Position numbers and translations under genes: made by a program | Source: Phymorhynchus buccinoides | Lineage: Eukaryota > Mollusca > Gastropoda > Neogastropoda > Raphitomidae | Reading direction: 5' to 3' | Assembly (NCBI GenBank): GCA_017654935.2 | Contig: CM065690.1 | Coordinates: forward strand, 12,078,520-12,142,519 | Length of the DNA stretch: 64,000 nucleotides | The notes under the pieces: model-generated | What the model was told of the DNA's origin: nothing | Databases searched by the model: none | What the model saw: the letters and a program-made list of their open reading frames with translations, nothing else | Shown here: one piece after another, positions 63,916 to 64,000 of the stretch | Layout of the letters: every line of letters starts with the position of its first letter | Numbering within the stretch: position 1 is the first letter of the stretch

Positions 63916-64000
63916 AGCGGATGGGATTGTGGATGAGTTTCCGCGTCCACATATTTCTTATGGGAAGTGAGTGGGGTTTCTGTGCAGAATCTGCAGATTG

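Overview
The window looks like repeat-dense metazoan nuclear DNA. Genes are split by GT-AG introns, telomere-type CCCTAA/TTAGGG runs are present, and there are many inverted-repeat miniature transposons (MITEs), non-LTR retrotransposon 3' ends, and long GT, GA and poly-G/C tracts. This texture and the repeat content suggest a lophotrochozoan, probably a gastropod mollusc; that placement is inference. There are no operons, prokaryotic signals or CRISPR arrays. A 500-base gap lies at 4965-5464.

The one gene recognised with confidence lies on the minus strand from 47687 down to 21925. It is a 16-exon homologue of M-phase phosphoprotein 8 (MPHOSPH8/MPP8), the chromodomain subunit of the HUSH silencing complex. 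The exon phases join into a complete reading frame of about 1,786 codons: an N-terminal chromodomain with an intact aromatic cage (F45, W66, Y69), two very large low-complexity exons (641 and about 635 residues), an ankyrin-repeat block and the MPP8-type C-terminal domain. It is about twice the length of human MPP8. The added sequence holds at least six AT-hook-like motifs and a nine-unit 12-residue repeat.

Left flank (1-21.9 kb): a decayed reverse-transcriptase fragment (about 1.2-1.7 kb), a broken C2H2 zinc-finger array (about 2.6-4.9 kb), several MITE families, a 676-bp palindrome with telomere-like repeats at 16246-16921, a 51/52-bp minisatellite of 21 units at 18.2-19.3 kb, and a roughly 295-bp tandem repeat in the probable 3' region of MPP8.

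Gene body introns: packed with nested MITEs, copies of a composite SINE-like element with target-site duplications, and microsatellites. One retroposon tail appears to form the splice acceptor of the largest exon, and MITE or minisatellite sequence touches two splice donors.

Right flank (47.7-64 kb): a 1.7-kb microsatellite block, inverted MITE pairs, a LINE 3' end with a readable reverse-transcriptase C-terminus (52.9-53.8 kb), a 539-bp TTAA-flanked element, a tentative small three-exon plus-strand gene of unknown function (56368-59415), and more SINE and MITE copies.

Recurring themes are TTAA-flanked MITEs of at least seven families, Russian-doll insertions that preserve the empty target site, and a non-autonomous retroposon family with one shared 5' module and two alternative 3' bodies.
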